DNA of 5,791 nt from Chitinophagaceae bacterium (GCA_020853515.1 JADYYU010000287.1:1-5791); one strand, 5' to 3'; positions 1 to 5,361 are shown, counted from the stretch's first letter. Notes: generated by a model not told the origin, from the sequence alone. Numbers and translations are program-made.

Positions 1-239
1 TAGGGAATTTTCCCACCGATGGTCATACCGGCTGCGATTCCGATCATATTCGCTTCGGCAATGCCGCATTGCACAAACCTTTCAGGAAAATCCTTCATAA
101 AGGCATTTAATTTTAGTGAACCGGCCAGGTCGGCAGTCAGCGCTACTACATTCGCATTTTTGGAAGCTATTTCATGGATACCCTCACCAAATCCGGCGCG
201 GGTTTCTTTTTCGTTTTGAACAGGGAAATCGGAAAGCAT
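1..239 (-). CDS. Transketolase, C-terminal (pyrimidine-binding) subunit, partial
   Basis: This is the first 79 codons of a gene that runs off the left edge of the window. The product resembles the split-transketolase C-terminal subunit, which supplies the pyrimidine-binding half of the thiamine diphosphate site. With the N-terminal subunit it moves two-carbon units between sugar phosphates in the pentose phosphate pathway, in the cytoplasm. Visible motifs are TRAGFGEGIHEIA (residues 13-25), VVALTADLAGSLKLNAF (31-47), FPERFVQCGIAEAN (51-64) and GIAAGMTIGGKIP (67-79). E62 in GIAEAN aligns with the glutamate that activates the cofactor. The start at 239 gives the N-terminal length expected of short subunits, and no other in-frame ATG lies nearby. 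DXS and the pyruvate dehydrogenase E1 beta subunit share the fold, but the ADLAGSLK and FPERF wording favours transketolase. The partner subunit would be outside the window. Confidence 0.88.
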   Translation of the reverse strand, partial: MLSDFPVQNEKETRAGFGEGIHEIASKNANVVALTADLAGSLKLNAFMKDFPERFVQCGIAEANMIGIAAGMTIGGKIP

Positions 240-242
240 CTG

Positions 243-275
243 CAAATGTAAAAAAATAAAAAAATATCCCACCAA
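243..275 (-). promoter_or_regulatory. Bacteroidota-type promoter for the transketolase gene
   Basis: On the minus strand a perfect -7 box, TACATTTG (250 to 243), is preceded by TTG at 275 to 273 with a 22-nt A/T-rich spacer. This fits the Bacteroidota sigma factor pattern TTG-N17-23-TAnnTTTG. If the box spans -11 to -4, the predicted transcription start is position 239, the A of the ATG itself. The message would then be leaderless or nearly so. The start site is inferred, not measured. Confidence 0.6.
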
Positions 276-461
276 ATTAATAACACTATCTGCAATTGTG
301 CATAAAAAAACAGACGAAGCAAAGCCGGTGGCTGGCAATTAAACGAAGCACGGGTGCGGCTCACATACAGGAATTCACAGGAAATAAAACATCAACCAAT
401 TAATTTTAAAACAAATCCCATTCAATCCGCTTTATCTTTCGTAATTCCAAAGTTTAAGTCC
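276..461. other. Divergent intergenic region between transketolase and fdx
   Basis: This spacer lies between two divergent promoters. It holds no ORF with recognisable similarity. The only structure I can point to is an exact 8-nt direct repeat, ACGAAGCA, at 314-321 and 343-350 (29 nt apart, about three helical turns), and a short GC-rich inverted element GCACGGGTGC at 347-356. Either could be a regulator site or chance. No terminator is expected, since both neighbouring genes point away from it. Confidence 0.4.
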
Positions 462-469
462 TAAATTTG
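462..469 (+). promoter_or_regulatory. Putative Bacteroidota -7 box for fdx
   Basis: TAAATTTG matches TAnnTTTG exactly and lies 33 nt upstream of the fdx ATG, which predicts transcription from about position 473 and a 30-nt leader. No TTG is found at the expected 17-23 nt upstream (the area reads TTTCG near 437-441), so only half of the promoter is supported. Confidence 0.45.
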
Positions 470-502
470 CCGTTTGCAAAATCACAAAGCGGAATAAACT
501 GA

Positions 503-838
503 ATGTATACGATTAATTTTAAATTTGAACAAAAGGGACTGGAACCTTTAAGCATACAAAATTGCGAAGCCGACGACAGTATACTGGAAGTGGCCTTAAA
601 AAACAACATCCACCTACACCATAACTGCGGCGGCGTTTGTGCCTGCAGCACCTGTCATATCTATCTCAACTCCGGCGAAAATTTCATTGAAGAACTGAGC
701 GACCGGGAAGAAGATTTTATCGACCGGGCACGCAATCCCCGCATTAATTCGAGGCTGTCTTGTCAGTGTGTACTGTTTGAAGGCAGCGGCACTGTAGAGG
801 TTACTATTCCTGACCAGACACTGATACACGGCGAATAA
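503..838 (+). CDS. fdx: ISC-type [2Fe-2S] ferredoxin
   Basis: This 111-residue protein is an adrenodoxin-type ferredoxin of the iron-sulfur cluster (ISC) assembly system. The family carries electrons in the cytoplasm, notably to the IscS/IscU scaffold during cluster building. The cluster ligands are visible as C42, C48 and C51 in the stretch CGGVCACSTC (42-51), and C87 in SRLSCQC (83-89). The extra C46 in the loop is also typical of ISC ferredoxins. The C-terminal signature IPDQTLIHG (102-110) is the family's conserved tail. Length and ligand spacing match E. coli Fdx as I know it. The start is the first ATG in frame and gives the usual beta-strand N-terminus (MYTINFKF). The gene sits 60 nt upstream of iscX, the same order as at the end of enterobacterial isc operons, but no hscA or iscU precedes it here. 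Confidence 0.93.
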   Translation: MYTINFKFEQKGLEPLSIQNCEADDSILEVALKNNIHLHHNCGGVCACSTCHIYLNSGENFIEELSDREEDFIDRARNPRINSRLSCQCVLFEGSGTVEVTIPDQTLIHGE

Positions 839-898
839 TATTGCGGACTCAACCCATTTTTACCACACTCCTTTTTAAACCAACCACCTTCACCGATT

Positions 899-1135
899 AT
901 GTCATACGAACCACCCATTTACTGGAACGATTACGAAGATATTGCCCTCAAACTCTACGAACGGTTTGGAGATGAATTTACCGAATCTAAAATTTACAGG
1001 ATCCGTTTTACTGAGTTGCTTGAATGGGTATTGGCTATAGAAGGTTTTGCAGGCACGCGCGACCAAAGTACTGAAGGGCATCTGGAAATGATCCAAAGCA
1101 GTTGGGTATATGAATGGCGCGACAATCAGAAATAA
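899..1135 (+). CDS. iscX: Fe-S cluster assembly protein IscX (YfhJ family)
   Basis: This 78-residue protein matches the small IscX family. IscX binds the cysteine desulfurase IscS and tunes Fe-S cluster assembly, possibly as an iron sensor or donor competing with frataxin. Family landmarks are W9 with the helix DIALKLYERFG (14-24), IRFTELLEWVLAIEGFAG (35-52) corresponding to VRFTDMHQWI...LEDF in E. coli, and a final helix with the conserved tryptophan in SSWVYEW (67-73). It is about 12 residues longer than E. coli IscX, with a longer N-terminus and first loop. The usually acidic DDDP segment after the central helix reads AGTRDQS here, so it carries less negative charge. It follows fdx by 60 nt with no terminator between them, so the two are probably co-transcribed. 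Confidence 0.88.
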   Translation: MSYEPPIYWNDYEDIALKLYERFGDEFTESKIYRIRFTELLEWVLAIEGFAGTRDQSTEGHLEMIQSSWVYEWRDNQK

Positions 1136-1177
1136 AACCCTTCTGAACGCTTGCACATTGGTCACTTTTTGATGCGC

Positions 1178-1194
1178 CCGCTCAAAGCGGTTTT
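1178..1194 (+). terminator. Weak possible terminator after iscX
   Basis: CCGC (1178-1181), a TCAAA loop and GCGG (1187-1190) form a 4-bp GC stem followed by TTTT. It is correctly placed, 43 nt past the iscX stop and upstream of the regulator gene. The stem is short and the T tract is only four bases, so it may not work. Confidence 0.25.
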
Positions 1195-1269
1195 GCCAAA
1201 ATATTCAGTAAAAATCCACGTGACTGATTATCTTTATACCCTGCAACTTTAGTATTAAATTAAAAATCC

Positions 1270-2436
1270 ATGTCTGTAATTTTAGTGATCGATGATGAAA
1301 AAAGCATCAGAAAGGCCTTGTCGGAAATACTGGTAGGCGAAGGTTATAAAGTAGATGAAGCAACAGACGGACTGGAGGGGTATAACCTGATCAAATCAAA
1401 AAAATACGATTGTATTTTAAGTGATATTAAAATGCCCCGCATGAACGGTTTGGAAATGCTGGATAAACTCATTAGCGACGGCATCGAAACACCAATCATC
1501 ATGATATCAGGACATGGCACCACCGACGATGCCGTAGAAGCTGTGAAGACCGGTGCCTTTGATTATATTTCAAAACCACCCGATCTGAACAGGCTGCTGA
1601 TCACCATCAGAAACGCGCTCGACAAGGCCTCTCTGGTCAATGAAACCACCACCCTGAAAAGGAAAGTGAACGGACTGCAGGATATTATCGGTAGCAGTGA
1701 GGGTATCTTGCTGGTAAAACGAACCATCGAAAGGGTAGCTCCGACCGAAGCACGCATACTGGTTACCGGCGAAAATGGAAGCGGAAAGGAACTGGTGGCC
1801 CGCTGGGTGCATGAAAAAAGCCATCGCAGTGACAAGCCTCTGGTGGAAGTAAACTGCGCAGCTATCCCTACCGAACTCATCGACAGCGAACTATTTGGCC
1901 ATGAAAAAGGCTCTTTTACTTCAGCAATCAAACAGCGAATCGGCAAATTTGAACAGGCCGATGGCGGTACATTATTTTTAGATGAGATCGGCGATATGAG
2001 TTTGAGTGCCCAGGCAAAAGTACTGCGCGCCTTGCAGGAAGGCAAAATTACCCGCGTTGGTGGCGAAAAAGATATAGACGTGAATGTGAGAGTGATTGCG
2101 GCCACCAATAAAGATCTGGGAAAAGAAATTGAAAAAAATAATTTCCGCCTCGATCTGTATCATCGTCTGAATGTCATACCGATACACATCCCTTCGCTGA
2201 ATGAAAGAAGGGAAGATATTCCCATCTTATCAAAATATTTTTTAGAGCAGATCTGCCGCGATTATAATATGAAAGAGCTGGCTATCAGCGATGAGGCTCA
2301 GGAGGAATTAAAAAAGCATAACTTGACCGGCAATATCCGCGAGTTGCGCAATGTGATCGAAAGACTGGTTATATTATGTGACGATGTGATCAGAGAAACA
2401 GATGTCAGAAAATTTGTGTTCCCTGTTTTACATTAA
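1270..2436 (+). CDS. NtrC-like response regulator (receiver + AAA+), no DNA-binding domain
   Basis: This 388-residue protein has an N-terminal receiver domain (about 1-118) with acidic pocket D8/D9, phospho-acceptor D52 (SDIKMP), S80 in place of the usual Thr/Ser switch residue and K102 (YISKPP). A short linker leads to an AAA+ sigma54-activator ATPase domain (about 138-370). That domain shows Walker A GENGSGKE (167-174), Walker B GTLFLDEIGD (233-242), sensor I RVIAATN (274-280), arginine-finger candidates R293 and R299 in FRLDLYHRL, and sensor II GNIRELRN (354-361). Family members remodel sigma54-RNA polymerase using ATP. Two features are odd. The sigma54-contact loop GAFTGA reads GSFTSA (214-219), and the protein stops about 18 residues after the AAA+ lid with no Fis-type helix-turn-helix. 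It has no kinase neighbour in the window. The start at 1270 places the first beta strand (VILVIDDE) directly after Met-Ser, as usual. Confidence 0.92.
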   Translation: MSVILVIDDEKSIRKALSEILVGEGYKVDEATDGLEGYNLIKSKKYDCILSDIKMPRMNGLEMLDKLISDGIETPIIMISGHGTTDDAVEAVKTGAFDYISKPPDLNRLLITIRNALDKASLVNETTTLKRKVNGLQDIIGSSEGILLVKRTIERVAPTEARILVTGENGSGKELVARWVHEKSHRSDKPLVEVNCAAIPTELIDSELFGHEKGSFTSAIKQRIGKFEQADGGTLFLDEIGDMSLSAQAKVLRALQEGKITRVGGEKDIDVNVRVIAATNKDLGKEIEKNNFRLDLYHRLNVIPIHIPSLNERREDIPILSKYFLEQICRDYNMKELAISDEAQEELKKHNLTGNIRELRNVIERLVILCDDVIRETDVRKFVFPVLH

Positions 2437-2451
2437 TAAAACAAACAAACC

Positions 2452-2733
2452 ATGGCTTTATATTCAATGAAAGATGCGCTCAACAAAATGCTTGAGCAAA
2501 GCCAGTGGAAGGAGCGCTATCTGGTAGAAAAAATTAAGCTCGACTGGGAAAAACTGATGGGAAAAACCGTGGCCAAACATACCAACGACCTGATTATTAA
2601 AGATCGTAAATTGTATATCTATACCGATGTGGCTCCCTTAAAAAATGAACTTTCCTACAACAAAACCCTGCTGATCGAGCGGATCAACCAGCATCTGGAA
2701 GAAAATTTTATCAAAGAAATAATACTCTGTTAG
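2452..2733 (+). CDS. DUF721 (DciA-like) family protein
   Basis: This 93-residue protein fits the DUF721 family, which includes DciA, the replicative helicase loader/operator of many bacteria. Visible family features are an N-terminal helix with MKDALNKML (6-14), the core WEKLMGKTVAKHTN (32-45), a strand DRKLYIYTD (51-59), and helices containing LKNELSYNKTLLIERINQHL (63-82). Length is normal for the short Bacteroidota versions. A second in-frame ATG at 2467 (M6) is an alternative start and would remove five residues. The gene begins 15 nt after the response-regulator stop, so it is probably in the same transcript. A helicase-loading role is known for DciA of other phyla but is only an inference here. 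Confidence 0.75.
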   Translation: MALYSMKDALNKMLEQSQWKERYLVEKIKLDWEKLMGKTVAKHTNDLIIKDRKLYIYTDVAPLKNELSYNKTLLIERINQHLEENFIKEIILC

Positions 2734-3500
2734 TTCATAGCCTGAATAACCGGCAAAAAGGTTTCTGCTTTTAAGGCTGCCCCACCTATGAGTCCGCCAT
2801 CAACATCCGGGTTGGCAAACAATTCCTGAGCATTTTGGGCATTACAGCTACCGCCGTATAATATTAAGATCTTATCGGCCAGGTCGTTACCATATTGTGC
2901 ACGCAGTAAACCTCTGATAAAAAAATGCATCTCCTGCGCCTGCTCTGTTGTAGCTGTTACCCCTGTACCAATGGCCCAGATGGGTTCGTAGGCAATCGTG
3001 ATATGACCCTGCAAATCGGCTGCTGACAAATGAAACAAACTTTCTTTCAGTTGATCAGCCACATATTCATTTTGTGTACCGGCATTTCTGATTTCAAGAG
3101 GTTCGCCACAACAAAAGATCACCTGCATAGACTGCGCGATCAGGGTATTCGTTTTAGCTTTCAAAAATTCGTTGGATTCATGAAAATACTGCCGGCGTTC
3201 GGAATGTCCGATAATGACATGGCTCACACCGCACTCTTTCAGCATGGCTGCAGATATTTCACCTGTGTATGCTCCGCTTTGTTTGTCATGGCAATTCTGA
3301 GCACCCAGTTTTACCTGCTTATGATTCGCCTGTGCTATCACGTCGGCAACCGTATGCAGATGAATATAAGGCACACAAAACACGACCAGTTGATCTTGCG
3401 AAAGTGATCTGCATTCTTTTAAAATATTCTCGGTGAGATCTTTTGCTTCGGCCATGCCCAGGTTCATCTTCCAGTTGCCTGCCACCATTTTTTTTCTCAT
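2730..3500 (-). CDS. tpiA: Triosephosphate isomerase
   Basis: This 256-residue protein is a complete triosephosphate isomerase. It interconverts dihydroxyacetone phosphate and glyceraldehyde 3-phosphate in glycolysis and gluconeogenesis, in the cytoplasm, normally as a dimer. Catalytic residues are all present: N9 and K11 in AGNWKMN (7-13), H99 in VIIGHSERR (95-103) and E172 in AYEPIWAIGTG (170-180), which includes the mobile loop 6. Phosphate-binding YGGS (215-218) and DGGLIGGAAL (234-243) are intact. The start at 3500 gives MRKKMVAGNWKMN. An in-frame ATG four codons later (M5) could be used but would leave an unusually short N-terminus. The gene starts 18 nt after the OmpH-like gene stops and probably shares its transcript. 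Its TAA stop overlaps the DUF721 stop on the other strand. Confidence 0.98.
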   Translation of the reverse strand: MRKKMVAGNWKMNLGMAEAKDLTENILKECRSLSQDQLVVFCVPYIHLHTVADVIAQANHKQVKLGAQNCHDKQSGAYTGEISAAMLKECGVSHVIIGHSERRQYFHESNEFLKAKTNTLIAQSMQVIFCCGEPLEIRNAGTQNEYVADQLKESLFHLSAADLQGHITIAYEPIWAIGTGVTATTEQAQEMHFFIRGLLRAQYGNDLADKILILYGGSCNAQNAQELFANPDVDGGLIGGAALKAETFLPVIQAMN

Positions 3501-3518
3501 AAATAATACTAATTTTTG

Positions 3519-4145
3519 CTATTTGTCCTTCTTTGCTTGCTTCGTTTCGGCTGATTTGCTATTCATTCCTTTTATGATATCCTGCGTCACATCCAACTCC
3601 TTGTTTGCAAATAAAATAGAGCCATCTCTGGAATACGAGAGAATATAATCATAGCCCTTTTCTTCATTATATATTTCGATGTACTTATGCAGATTATCAT
3701 GAATTTCTTTGTTAAATACTTCCTGATCTTTCAGGTATTTACTGCCCAAATCCTGCCTTTTCAGTTCCATTTCCTGTTGCTTTTTCATAAGGGCCTGTTG
3801 GGCATTTTCACCTTCAGCCTGCGATAGTTCGCCTTTCTGGGCTTTGTTTTGAAGAGCAACGTACTCATTTTGTAAGGAACTGGCCATTCTTTCGAGGTCG
3901 GCATCTATATTTTTTTGCCGGGCTTCAAATTCAAGTTTCTTTTTTTTGAAATAATCATAATTAGCCTCCAGTGTGTCGATATCAACATATGCAACTTTGC
4001 CGCCGGCAAGCGCCACCTCTTTGCCGGTCTGATCTTTTACAACCACCCTGCTCTTTTCTGCTTTTTGCTCTTTCATTTTCATCACAAGCAAAACAATGAC
4101 GCCTAACAATGCCAGGGAGCTAAGAATAGTAGAAATATTTTTCAT
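3519..4145 (-). CDS. OmpH/Skp-family periplasmic protein, membrane-anchored
   Basis: This 208-residue protein belongs to the OmpH/Skp family, whose best-known member is a periplasmic chaperone that holds unfolded outer-membrane proteins. A hydrophobic segment at residues 8-22 is followed by Lys-rich sequence with no clear signal peptidase site, so I expect an uncleaved inner-membrane anchor with the rest in the periplasm. GGKVAYVDIDTLEANYDYF (48-66) is the family's first beta strand and turn. Residues about 66-150 are rich in K, E, Q and A and look like the long coiled-coil tentacles. GYDYILSYSRDGSILFAN (174-191) and LDVTQDIIKGMN (194-205) form the closing strand and helix typical of the family. 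The last residues are a charged Lys-rich tail. It is the first gene of a probable two-gene operon with tpiA. Confidence 0.85.
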   Translation of the reverse strand: MKNISTILSSLALLGVIVLLVMKMKEQKAEKSRVVVKDQTGKEVALAGGKVAYVDIDTLEANYDYFKKKKLEFEARQKNIDADLERMASSLQNEYVALQNKAQKGELSQAEGENAQQALMKKQQEMELKRQDLGSKYLKDQEVFNKEIHDNLHKYIEIYNEEKGYDYILSYSRDGSILFANKELDVTQDIIKGMNSKSAETKQAKKDK

Positions 4146-4168
4146 TTGAAATTTAAAAATATGAAGGG

Positions 4169-4201
4169 CAAAAATAATCGTTATGTATTGTTTATACGCA
4201 A
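4169..4201 (-). promoter_or_regulatory. Bacteroidota-type promoter for the ompH-tpiA operon
   Basis: On the minus strand TTG (4201 to 4199), a 22-nt spacer and TATTTTTG (4176 to 4169) match TTG-N17-23-TAnnTTTG fully. The predicted start is near 4165, giving a 20-nt leader before the ATG at 4145. No Shine-Dalgarno sequence is evident in that leader, which is common in this phylum. Confidence 0.65.
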
Positions 4202-4237
4202 TTTAAAACGATATAATTTAGTTAAATAGATTGTGAA

Positions 4238-4789
4238 CTAAGGGTTTTTTGCCAAAATAATGCTGCACTGGGTACCGGTATGGGCCATGGTATCGCGCGA
4301 AGTGAGGTAGATATTTACAAAATCTCCATTCATATTTCCGTAGCCACTGAGATAAATTTTATTGCAGGTGTTTTGCAATGGTATCAAAAAGGAAGTCTTT
4401 TCAGGATTTATCACGGCATCCACAATTTTACCGGCACAAACTACTCCCAAATTGTATAAGCGCATTTTATACGCATAATCAGGATGAGGCGTTACATTTA
4501 CCGTATAGGAAGGATTTCCACTCACATTGCAATCGTCCACCGCGGTATAATTGCCGGTAAATTTATCGCTCCATTTTATCTGACACTTTTCTCCTTCGTA
4601 ACCCAAGGGACATACACACACACCATCAGAGCAGGCGGCCCCATTTAAGCAAATAACGCCCTCACACGGCCGAATGAGTGTGGTATCATTATATTCAATA
4701 TCTTTCTTTTTACAGGAATTTAAAATGATACAACAAAAAGAAAATAATACTAGCAGCGAAGTTGCAAATATCAGCGGTAATTTTTTCAT
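4238..4789 (-). CDS. Lipoprotein with one EGF-like domain
   Basis: This 183-residue protein has a lipoprotein signal peptide: Lys-Lys at 2-3, a hydrophobic core at about 4-23 and lipobox LNSC with C26 as the lipidated cysteine. After CKKKDIE comes a six-cysteine EGF-like module with C42, C47, C53, C58, C60 and C69 in the spacing C-x4-C-x5-C-x4-C-x-C-x8-C, including the typical GYEGEKC ending. The remaining 110 residues contain four more cysteines (C87, C118, C142, C175), which could form two disulfides, and look beta-rich. I do not recognise this C-terminal domain. The protein should sit in the outer membrane or face the periplasm. K-D-x-E after the lipidated cysteine only loosely resembles the Lys/acidic surface-export signal of Bacteroidota lipoproteins. 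Function is unknown; EGF modules usually serve adhesion or binding. A 92-nt gap containing the ompH promoter follows it. Confidence 0.82.
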   Translation of the reverse strand: MKKLPLIFATSLLVLFSFCCIILNSCKKKDIEYNDTTLIRPCEGVICLNGAACSDGVCVCPLGYEGEKCQIKWSDKFTGNYTAVDDCNVSGNPSYTVNVTPHPDYAYKMRLYNLGVVCAGKIVDAVINPEKTSFLIPLQNTCNKIYLSGYGNMNGDFVNIYLTSRDTMAHTGTQCSIILAKNP

Positions 4790-4793
4790 ACAT

Positions 4794-4825
4794 TAAAGGT
4801 AAAAAAAAATCCCAAATACAGACAA
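4794..4825 (-). promoter_or_regulatory. Possible promoter for the EGF-like lipoprotein, inside a terminator
   Basis: TACCTTTA (4801 to 4794) differs from TAnnTTTG at one position. TTG lies at 4825 to 4823 with a 21-nt spacer. The predicted start, near 4790, is one base before the ATG at 4789, so transcripts would be essentially leaderless. The -33 element falls in the loop of the upstream gene's terminator hairpin. The imperfect box keeps confidence low. Confidence 0.35.
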
Positions 4826-4838
4826 AATATTTGGGATT
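4801..4838 (-). terminator. Intrinsic terminator of the 2TM-domain gene
   Basis: A perfect 11-bp inverted repeat (4808-4818 pairing with 4828-4838, core ATCCCAAATA/TATTTGGGAT) encloses a 9-nt loop. Read on the minus strand it is followed by an uninterrupted T tract (4807 to 4801). It starts 20 nt past the stop of the gene at 4858-5112, the position expected of a rho-independent terminator. The plus-strand reading also has a T-rich stretch nearby (4847-4854), but no plus-strand gene precedes it. Confidence 0.88.
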
Positions 4839-4857
4839 AATTGATTATTTTTTTGAA

Positions 4858-5112
4858 CTAATTTTTCATTTGACGTTGATATTCTTTTACACCGGCATCT
4901 TCGTAATTGCGATGTACTCCGGCCCAATGCCCAAGCAGTGAAAGCCCCCATGCCGCAGTGATCCAGATAGCCCAGGGATAAACCCATGTATCTTTTGCAC
5001 CCTGACCATAATACCAGTAGATCCACATGGCAGCATTGGCTATGGCAAAAATGACCATATGCAAAATAAACTTACTTTTTTCTCCTGAAGTGGGCACTAC
5101 TTTTGAAGGCAT
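4858..5112 (-). CDS. Small 2TM-domain membrane protein
   Basis: This 84-residue protein matches the 2TM domain family found widely in Bacteroidota. Two hydrophobic, aromatic-rich helices are visible at about 15-35 (FILHMVIFAIANAAMWIYWY) and 43-66 (WVYPWAIWITAAW then GLSLLGHWAGV). Conserved-looking positions are H18 and N26 in the first helix, W43 and P46 before the second, and WG (55-56) with H62 near its end. The C-terminal tail (67-84) is short and charged. The helices are joined by a short loop (GQGAKDT), so both termini should lie on the same side of the inner membrane. In other proteins this domain is sometimes attached to LytTR or kinase modules; here it stands alone. Its function is unknown. 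It has its own promoter and terminator, so it is probably monocistronic. Confidence 0.8.
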   Translation of the reverse strand: MPSKVVPTSGEKSKFILHMVIFAIANAAMWIYWYYGQGAKDTWVYPWAIWITAAWGLSLLGHWAGVHRNYEDAGVKEYQRQMKN

Positions 5113-5144
5113 GTTCTAATTTTTTTTATTTATAATGATTGTTG

Positions 5145-5175
5145 CAAATGTAAGGAGGATTTTTTTATCAAACAA
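5145..5175 (-). promoter_or_regulatory. Bacteroidota-type promoter for the 2TM-domain gene
   Basis: TACATTTG (5152 to 5145) is an exact -7 box, the same octamer as upstream of the transketolase gene. TTG at 5175 to 5173 gives a 20-nt spacer; a second TTG at 5171 to 5169 would give 16. The predicted start near 5141 leaves a 28-nt leader before the ATG at 5112. Confidence 0.65.
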
Positions 5176-5187
5176 TATCATAGCAAA

Positions 5188-5361
5188 ATGAAATTTAATT
5201 TTATCCCGGTTGTGAGACAAACGCTTGTATTCCATTCATGCAGCAAGGATCCGAACACCACCTTGTCAACTCATTTGCCCCGTGCAGTGATTTATGTCAA
5301 TGCAGATGATGTGGAAGTAGTTGCGCTGATCACCGGCTCAAATATCAGCCGGCTTGCATAA
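5188..5361 (+). CDS. Short ORF resembling a lipoprotein N-terminus, possibly a remnant
   Basis: A 57-codon ORF begins MKFNFIPVVRQTLVF and continues HSCSKDPNTT, with TAA at 5359-5361. The SCSKDP stretch with C18 looks like the lipobox and post-lipobox residues of Bacteroidota lipoproteins. The supposed signal peptide is poor, however, because R10, Q11 and H16 interrupt the hydrophobic core. The rest (PRAVIYVNADDVEVVALITG) reads like plausible protein sequence, but I do not recognise a domain. There is no clear Bacteroidota promoter upstream. An AAGGAGG motif at 5152-5158 is about 30 nt away, too far to act as its ribosome site. It could be a genuine small gene, the leftover 5' end of a decayed lipoprotein gene, or a chance ORF. 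Confidence 0.3.
   Translation: MKFNFIPVVRQTLVFHSCSKDPNTTLSTHLPRAVIYVNADDVEVVALITGSNISRLA

Noticed and set aside
1229..1236. TATCTTTA as a -7 box for the response regulator gene
   Set aside because: It misses the final G of TAnnTTTG and has no TTG at 17-23 nt upstream, so it was not listed as a promoter.
1563..2108. 181-codon minus-strand ORF inside the response regulator gene
   Set aside because: It lies wholly opposite the AAA+ coding region, whose motifs are unambiguous, and its own translation shows no recognisable family. It is an antisense shadow.
2437..2451. Possible frameshifted HTH domain for the response regulator
   Set aside because: Only 15 nt separate its stop from the DUF721 start, too little for a Fis-type HTH, and the DUF721 frame is itself well supported.
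3030..3407. 125-codon plus-strand ORF opposite tpiA
   Set aside because: tpiA is complete with all catalytic residues on the other strand; this frame is low-complexity and Phe/Cys-rich in the manner of an antisense shadow.
4218..4241. Inverted repeat TTAGTT/AACTAA as terminator of the EGF lipoprotein gene
   Set aside because: The stem is only 6 bp and mostly A/T, has a 12-nt loop, overlaps the stop codon and lacks a following T tract on the minus strand.
4793..5026. 77-codon minus-strand ORF overlapping the 2TM gene
   Set aside because: It is a different frame of the same strand, runs through the terminator hairpin, and competes with a frame that shows two clear membrane helices and family residues.
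5333..5352. CCGGCT/AGCCGG hairpin in the short ORF
   Set aside because: A 6-bp stem with no T tract, lying inside a doubtful ORF, is not distinctive enough to call.
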